This document shows positions 56,601 to 64,000 of a stretch of 64,000 nucleotides of DNA, in pieces. The notes beneath the pieces were generated by a model, which worked only from the letters and a program-made list of their open reading frames with translations, was not told the origin of the DNA and did not search any database. Numbering within the stretch: position 1 is the stretch's first letter; every line of letters starts with the position of its first letter. The stretch comes from Megaustenia siamemsis (lineage: Eukaryota; Mollusca; Gastropoda; Stylommatophora; Ariophantidae), in contig JAVIAB010000160.1 of NCBI GenBank assembly GCA_032433765.1, positions 13,358,358 to 13,422,357 of the forward strand, read 5' to 3'. The translations under genes were made by a program, and so were the position numbers.

Positions 56601-59600
56601 ATGACTGTTACATTGACATGACTGTTACATTGACATGACTGTTACAATGACATGACATACGTGTCTACTACATCGACATGACTGATACAACGACATGTCT
56701 GTTACAACGATATACCATACGTCTCTGATAAAACGACATGACATACGTGACTGTTACAACCAGATGACTATTACAACGAAATGACTGTTACATTGTCATG
56801 ACTGTTACATTGACATGACTGTTACAATGACATGACATACGTGTCTACTACATCGACATGCCTTATACAATGACATGTCTGTTACAACGACATACCATAC
56901 GTGTCTGTTACAACGACATGACATACGTGTCTACTACATCGACATGACTGATACAACGACATGTCTGTTACAACGACATACCATACGTCTCTGATAAAAC
57001 GACATGACATACGTGACTGTTACAACGAGATGACTATTACAATGAAATTACTGTTACATTGACATGACTGTTACAATGACATGACATACGTGTCTGTTAC
57101 ATCGAGATGACTATTACAACGAAATGACTGTTACATTGACATGACATGACATGACGTGTCTACTACATCGACATGAATGATACAACGACATGTCTGTTAC
57201 AACGACAAGCCATACGTCTCTGATAAAACGACATGACATACGTGACTGTTACAACGAGATGACTATTACAACGAAATGACTGTTACATTGACATGACTGT
57301 TACATTGACATGCCTCTTACAATGACATGCCATACGTGTCTACTACATCGACATGACTGATACAACGACATGTCTGTTACAACGACATACCATACGTCTC
57401 TGATAAAACGACATGCCATACGTGACTGTTACAACGAGATGACTATTACAACGAAATGACTGTTACATTGACATGACTGTTACATTGATATGACTGTTAC
57501 AATGACATGACATACGTGTCTACTACATCGACCTGACTGATATAACGACATGTCTGTTACAACGACATACCATACGTCACTGATAAAACAACATGACATA
57601 CATGTCTGTTACAACGAGATGACTATTACAACGAAATGACTGTTACATTGACATGACTGTTACAATGACATGACATACGTGTCTACTACATCGACATGAC
57701 TGATACAACGACATGTCTGTTACAACGACATACCATACGTGTCTGATAAAACGACATGACATACGTGACTGTTACAACGAGATGACTATTACAACGAAAT
57801 GACTGTTACATTGACATGACTGTTACAATGACATGACATACGTGTCTACTACATCGGCATGCCTGATACAACGACATGTCTGTTACAACGTCATACCATA
57901 CGTCTCTGACAAACGACATAACATACGTGACTGTTACAACGAGATGACTATTACAACGAAATGACTGTTACATTGTCATGACTGTTACATTGACATGACT
58001 GTTACAATGACATGACATACGTGTCTACTACATCGACATGCCTGATACAATGACATGTCTGTTACAACGACATACCATACGTGTCTGTTACAACGACATG
58101 ACATACGTGTCTACTACATCGACATGACTGATACAACGACATGTCTGTTACAACGACACACCATACGTCTCTGATAAAACGACATGACATACGTGACTGT
58201 TACAACGAGATGACTATTACAATGAAATTACTGTTACATTGACATGACTGTTACAATGACATGACATACGTGTCTACTACATCGACATGAATGATACAAC
58301 GACATGTCTGTTACAACGACATACCATACGTCTCTGATAAAACGACATGCCATACGTGACTGTCACAACGAGATGACTATTACAACGAAATGACTGTTAC
58401 ATTGACATGACTGTTACATTGACATGCCTCTTACAATGACATGCCATACGTGTCTACTACATCGACATGACTGATACAACGACATGTCTGTTACAACGAC
58501 ATACCATACGTCACTGATAAAACGACATGACATACATGTCTGTTACAACGAGATGACTATTACAACGAAATGACTGTTACATTGACATGACTGTTACAAT
58601 GACATGACATACGTGTCTACTACATCGACCTGACTGATATAACGACATGTCTGTTACAACGACATACCATACGTCACTGATAAAACAACATGACATACAT
58701 GTCTGTTACAACGAGATGACTATTACAACGAAATGACTGTTACATTGACATGACTGTTACAATGACATGACATACGTGTCTACTACATCGACATGACTGA
58801 TACAACGACATGTCTGTTACAACGACATACCATACGTGTCTGATAAAACGACATGACATACGTGACTGTTACAACGAGATGACTATTACAACGAAATGAC
58901 TGTTACATTGACATGACTGTTACAATGACATGACATACGTGTCTACTACATCGGCATGCCTGATACAACGACATGTCTGTTACAACGTCATACCATACGT
59001 CTCTGACAAACGACATAACATACGTGACTGTTACAACGAGATGACTATTACAACGAAATGACTGTTACATTGTCATGACTGTTACATTGACATGACTGTT
59101 ACAATGACATGACATACGTGTCTACTACATCGACATGCCTGATACAATGACATGTCTGTTACAACGACATACCATACGTGTCTGTTACAACGACATGACA
59201 TACGTGTCTACTACATCGACATGACTGATACAACGACATGTCTGTTACAACGACACACCATACGTCTCTGATAAAACGACATGACATACGTGACTGTTAC
59301 AACGAGATGACTATTACAATGAAATTACTGTTACATTGACATGACTGTTACAATGACATGACATACGTGTCTACTACATCGACATGAATGATACAACGAC
59401 ATGTCTGTTACAACGACATACCATACGTCTCTGATAAAACGACATGCCATACGTGACTGTCACAACGAGATGACTATTACAACGAAATGACTGTTACATT
59501 GACATGACTGTTACATTGACATGCCTCTTACAATGACATGCCATACGTGTCTACTACATCGACATGACTGATACAACGACATGTCTGTTACAACGACATA

Positions 59601-62412
59601 CCATACGTCACTGATAAAACGACATGACATACATGTCTGTTACAACGAGATGACTATTACAACGAAATGACTGTTACATTGACATGACTGTTACAATGAC
59701 ATGACATACGTGTCTACTACATCGACATGAATGATACAACGACATGTCTGTTACAACGACATACCATACGTCTCTGATAAAACGACATGCCATACGTGAC
59801 TGTTACAACGAGATGACTATTACAACGAAATGACTGTTACATTGACATGACTGTTACATTGACATGACTGTTACAATGACATGCCATACGTGTCTACTAC
59901 ATCGACATGAATGATACAACGACATGTCTGTTACAACGACATACCATACGTCTCTGATAAAACGACATGCCATACGTGACTGTCACAACGAGATGACTAT
60001 TACAACGAAATGACTGTTACATTGACATGACTGTTACATTGACATGCCTCTTACAATGACATGCCATACGTGTCTACTACATCGACATGACTGATACAAC
60101 GACATGTCTGTTACAACGACATACCATACGTCACTGATAAAACGACATGACATACATGTCTGTTACAACGAGATGACTATTACAACGAAATGACTGTTAC
60201 ATTGACATGACTGTTACAATGACATGACATACGTGTCTACTACATCGACATGAATGATACAACGACATGTCTGTTACAACGACATACCATACGTCTCTGA
60301 TAAAACGACATGCCATACGTGACTGTTACAACGAGATGACTATTACAACGAAATGACTGTTACATTGACATGACTGTTACATTGACATGCCTCTTACAAT
60401 GACATGCCATACGTGTCTACTACATCGACATGACTGATACAACGACATGTCTGTTACAACGACATACCATACGTCACTGATAAAACGACATGACATACAT
60501 GTCTGTTACAACGAGATGACTATTACAACGAAATGACTGTTACATTGACATGACTGTTACAATGACATGACATACGTGTCTACTACATCGACATGACTGA
60601 TACAACGACATGTCTGTTACAACGACATACCATACGTCTCTGATAAAACGACATGACATACGTGCCTGTTACAACGAGATGACTATTACAACGAAATGAC
60701 TGTTACATTGACATGACTGTTACATTGACATGCCTGTTACAATGACATGACATACGTGTCTACTACATAGACATGACTGATACAACGACATGTCTGTTAC
60801 AACGACATACCATATGTGTCTGATAAAACCACATGACATACGTGTCTGTTACAAAGAGATGACTATTACAACGAAATGACTGTTACATTGACATGACTGT
60901 TACAATGATATGACATACGTGTCTACTACATCGACATGACTGATACAACGACATGTCTGTTACAACGACATACCATACGTCTCTGATAAAACGACATGAC
61001 ATACATGACTGTCACAACGAGATGACTATTACAACGAAATGACTGTTACATTGACATGACTGTTACATTGACATGACTGTTACAATGACATGCCATACGT
61101 GTCTACTACATCGACATGAATGATACAACGACATGTCTGTTACAACGACATACCATACGTCACTGATAAAACGACATGACATACATGTCTGTTACAACGA
61201 GATGACTATTACAACGAAATGACTGTTACATTGACATGACTGTTACAATGACATGACATACGTGTCTACTACATCGACATGAATGATACAACGACATGTC
61301 TGTTACAACGACATAGCATACGTCTCTGATAAAACGACATGCCATACGTGACTGTTACAACGAGATGACTATTACAACGAAATGACTGTTACATTGACAT
61401 GACTGTTACATTGACATGCCTCTTACAATGACATGCCATACGTGTCTACTACATCGACATGACTGATACAACGACATGTCTGTTACAACGACATACCATA
61501 CGTCACTGATAAAACGACATGACATACATGTCTGTTACAACGAGATGACTATTACAACGAAATGACTGTTACATTGACATGACTGTTACAATGACATGAC
61601 ATACGTGTCTACTACATCGACATGACTGATACAACGACATGTCTGTTACAACGACATACCATACGTCTCTGATAAAACGACATGACATACGTGCCTGTTA
61701 CAACGAGATGACTATTACAACGAAATGACTGTTACATTGACATGACTGTTACATTGACATGCCTGTTACAATGACATGACATACGTGTCTACTACATAGA
61801 CATGACTGATACAACGACATGTCTGTTACAACGACATACCATATGTGTCTGATAAAACCACATGACATACGTGTCTGTTACAAAGAGATGACTATTACAA
61901 CGAAATGACTGTTACATTGACATGACTGTTACAATGATATGACATACGTGTCTACTACATCGACATGACTGATACAACGACATGTCTGTTACAACGACAT
62001 ACCATACGTCTCTGATAAAACGACATGACATACATGACTGTCACAACGAGATGACTATTACAACGAAATGACTGTTACATTGACATGACTGTTACATTGA
62101 CATGACTGTTACAATGACATGACATACGTGTCTACTACATCGATATGACTGATACAACGACATGTCTGTTACAACGACATACCATACGTCTCTGATAAAA
62201 CGACATGACATACGTGTCTGTTACAACGAGATGACTATTACAACGAAATGACTGTTACAACGACATACCATACGTATCTGATAAAACGACATGACACCCG
62301 TGACTGTTACAACGAGATGACTATTACAACGAAATAACTGTTACATTGACATGACTGTTACAATGACATGACATACGTGTCTACTACATCGACATGACAT
62401 ACATGACTGCTA
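47654..62412. repeat. Right satellite array, inverted and re-amplified
   Basis: The same satellite as the left array in reverse orientation, ~14.8 kb against ~3.5 kb. The part nearest the centre mirrors the left array position for position (left variant GGCATGCCGATG at 46567-46578, mirror at 48431-48442). That variant then recurs at 50325, 51696, 53588, 54959, 56492, 57852 and 58949. The spacings are 1894, 1371, 1892, 1371, 1533, 1360 and 1097 bp, which shows large block duplications. Confidence 0.93.
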
Positions 62413-63542
62413 CAATGACATAGCATGTAAACAGTCATTGAAAGCTGTCATCTGCTAATACAAAAGTTGTCAGCTACTATTTCAAAAGTTGTCATCGACT
62501 AAAACAAAACCCACGGGATCTTTGATTGTGTACCCGTTAAAGTCATCATCGCTGTCGTCTCCGTGTTATGAACAAGCGTTCAATTTGGACATTAATAAGT
62601 CTCATGATGCTGATGTTTCCACGGGTTAAATATATTAGCAAGACCGTTGCTGTTAGTTGGCCAAGCCCTGAGTAAGTTGTATGTTTCCATTAATTTCAAA
62701 ATGAATTTTATAGATACATTAAAGTTGTCATGCATAAAAATAACTATAAGACTCTACCATCTCTCTACTATACATGAAAAAAAAGGCATAGCCCCCACTT
62801 GTCTGTTATAACTCTACAAAATACAAGTCACACTAGTTGTACAACTTCAATAACGACTTTAACTACTACTACTATTACTACAACCACTACAAAAAAAAAA
62901 AAAAGCACAACAGTAATAGAATATCAAAAGTACATTAATTTACTGTCTCTCTGTTAGACGGCTAGACCAGCTTAAGTTACCCAAGTGAGAAATTTCACAG
63001 AGAAATAGGGTCTTTGATCATAACAGGTCCCCCACTACGAGAGCTCACCCCGCCCATGGCGCCGAGAGGTTGAGAGGTCAACGAGCGGTCACCAGGCATC
63101 CCGACACGAAATGTCATGGTTAACTCCCCCTGCGCTGCCCGGTTTATGCACGCCGCGTGCCGCCCTATATATCTTTGTTAATTTAGCGCCTAAATGCGGG
63201 TCAATCTTTCTCTACTACTAGCTAGCTGTCAGGTACCAACAAAAGCCTCACGCTTCACCTGTCTCATTCAGCCTCTAATTCTGTGATCGCCTGTAGCATA
63301 GTGGTAAGTGTCTGGCCTGGCACGCCGTAGACCCGTGTTCGAAATCAGATGGAGACTGTTTTTTAAAATAATTCGGAATTTTTAAAATACGGAGCACCTG
63401 GACTAGCGGTCAATATCCGGCCACGAAATGTCACGGTCAACTCCCCCTGCGCCTACGGTACATTAGGCGCGCCGCGCGCCTACTATATATCTTTGTTAAT
63501 TTAGCGCCTAAATACGGGTCAAATCCTTCCTGCTATACTACT
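62413..63542. repeat. Right outer arm of the foldback element
   Basis: Reverse complement of 42755-43885, including the duplicated GGCGCTAAATT segments, the GC-rich cores, the tRNA-like sequence (plus strand here, 63282-63350) and an A-run matching the left T-run. It ends CTATACTACT at 63542. Confidence 0.93.
63282..63350 (+). other. tRNA-derived segment in right arm
   Basis: Mirror of 42950-43018. Box-A-like TAGCATAGTGGTAAG is near 63294 and box-B-like TGTTCGAAATC at 63336-63346. It is a degenerate relic, not a working tRNA. Confidence 0.6.
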
Positions 63543-63548
63543 AATGTG
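63543..63548. repeat. Target duplication AATGTG, right
   Basis: Direct repeat of 42749-42754, immediately after the last base of the foldback element. Confidence 0.8.
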
Positions 63549-64000
63549 TACCTAGTTTTGATTTCCCTTTATTCTTATGTAGCAAGCTTGTTGTGTATTA
63601 TTCCGTTTTGTTTTTTTAATGTTTTTTTGTGGTTGGGATATCTCGTGTTTCTCTTGACTAAAGTTCACCGTCGTGGACTTATGGAAATCATTGTTCAAGA
63701 ACTACAATAGTTTTTACAATAGTTGCCCCTCATTACTGATGCAAAAGTTGTTCCCTTACTTCATCTATTCCACACTACTTCCGTTTCTGCCTAACTAACT
63801 TATCGGAAAAGATTCCAAAGATTTCCTTTACCAGCTTCTCTAAACTTCTCCAGAGAGTCAGTGGTCAAGATGCCCATTTTCAAGCCAGTTTCTTGACATA
63901 TCAGAATCTGTGTATACCCCTCCTCTCTCTCTCTCTTCCCTCCCCACCCTTTTTCCTTCCTTCAAATCGATTGGAAAATCTAATTTCCTGGCTGACTTTT
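63549..64000. other. Unassigned right flank
   Basis: Ordinary AT-rich DNA with a short CT tract near 63922-63935. No gene was recognised. Confidence 0.5.

Larger units (their letters stand above)
42755..63542. mobile_element. 20.8-kb foldback element with inverted satellite arrays, Maverick/Polinton-like ends
   Basis: Both ends read AGTAGTATAGCAGGAAGG inward. About 1.1 kb at each end (42755-43885 and 62413-63542) are near-identical inverted repeats; the first ~120 bases show no difference by eye. A 6-bp direct repeat AATGTG flanks the whole. The inside is one satellite in opposite orientations either side of a 26-bp spacer (47492-47517). Long inverted repeats, a 6-bp target duplication and 5'-AG ends are hallmarks of Maverick/Polinton elements. 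None of their proteins (polymerase B, integrase, ATPase, capsid) is visible, so this would be a non-autonomous derivative. Drosophila Foldback elements have a similar architecture but longer target duplications. No reading frame above 60 codons was found inside. Confidence 0.82.

Noticed and set aside
42755..63542. Assembly artefact from a fold-back read as the full explanation
   Set aside because: The arms differ by scattered substitutions, the right array is four times longer, and a 6-bp direct duplication flanks the structure; a pure artefact predicts identical arms of equal length. It is not excluded for the length of the right array.

Overview
This window looks like non-coding, repeat-dominated DNA from a multicellular animal, probably a marine invertebrate and perhaps a mollusc; that assignment is an inference from the mix of repeats. 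Nothing looks prokaryotic: there are no operons and no dense coding. Instead there are degraded LINE reverse transcriptases, SINE-like tRNA-derived repeats, a Tc1/mariner-type DNA transposon, many microsatellites and minisatellites, and very long satellite arrays. Only one short stretch (28045-28222) looks like a possible host coding exon.

Layout. 1-11 kb: microsatellites, two adjacent 39-bp minisatellites (2531-3900), LINE 3' fragments on both strands, a degraded minus-strand LINE (6131-8268) between ~155-bp direct repeats, a dispersed element carrying a 62-bp minisatellite (8560-9630), and repeats with a hammerhead-like core (9655-10560). 11-16 kb: further minisatellites and a 1,680-bp TA-flanked transposon (13638-15317) inserted in a 59-bp minisatellite; its transposase is broken. 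16-30 kb: a SINE, LINE fragments, minisatellites, an 828-bp deletion derivative of the same transposon (20752-21579), and the possible exon. 30-37 kb: a second copy of the 62-bp-minisatellite element, a plus-strand LINE interrupted by a 183-bp insert with a 12-bp target duplication, and the best-preserved LINE (620-codon open reading frame, minus strand, 34553-36415).

Two structures stand out. First, 37550-40213 is exactly six copies of a 438-bp unit plus 36 bp. It lies between 9-bp duplications inside a dispersed repeat whose uninterrupted copy is at 25688-25998. Each unit carries a tRNA-like sequence, and the copies look identical. Second, 42755-63542 is one 20.8-kb inverted-repeat (foldback) structure. 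Its outer ~1.1-kb arms are near-identical inverted repeats with AG/CT ends and a 6-bp AATGTG duplication outside. The inside is a satellite inverted about a 26-bp spacer at 47492-47517, and the right half was further amplified in blocks of about 1.9 and 1.4 kb. The termini and target duplication resemble Maverick/Polinton elements, but no coding capacity is visible.

No gene pathway can be reconstructed. The story is one of nested, successive insertion and local amplification.
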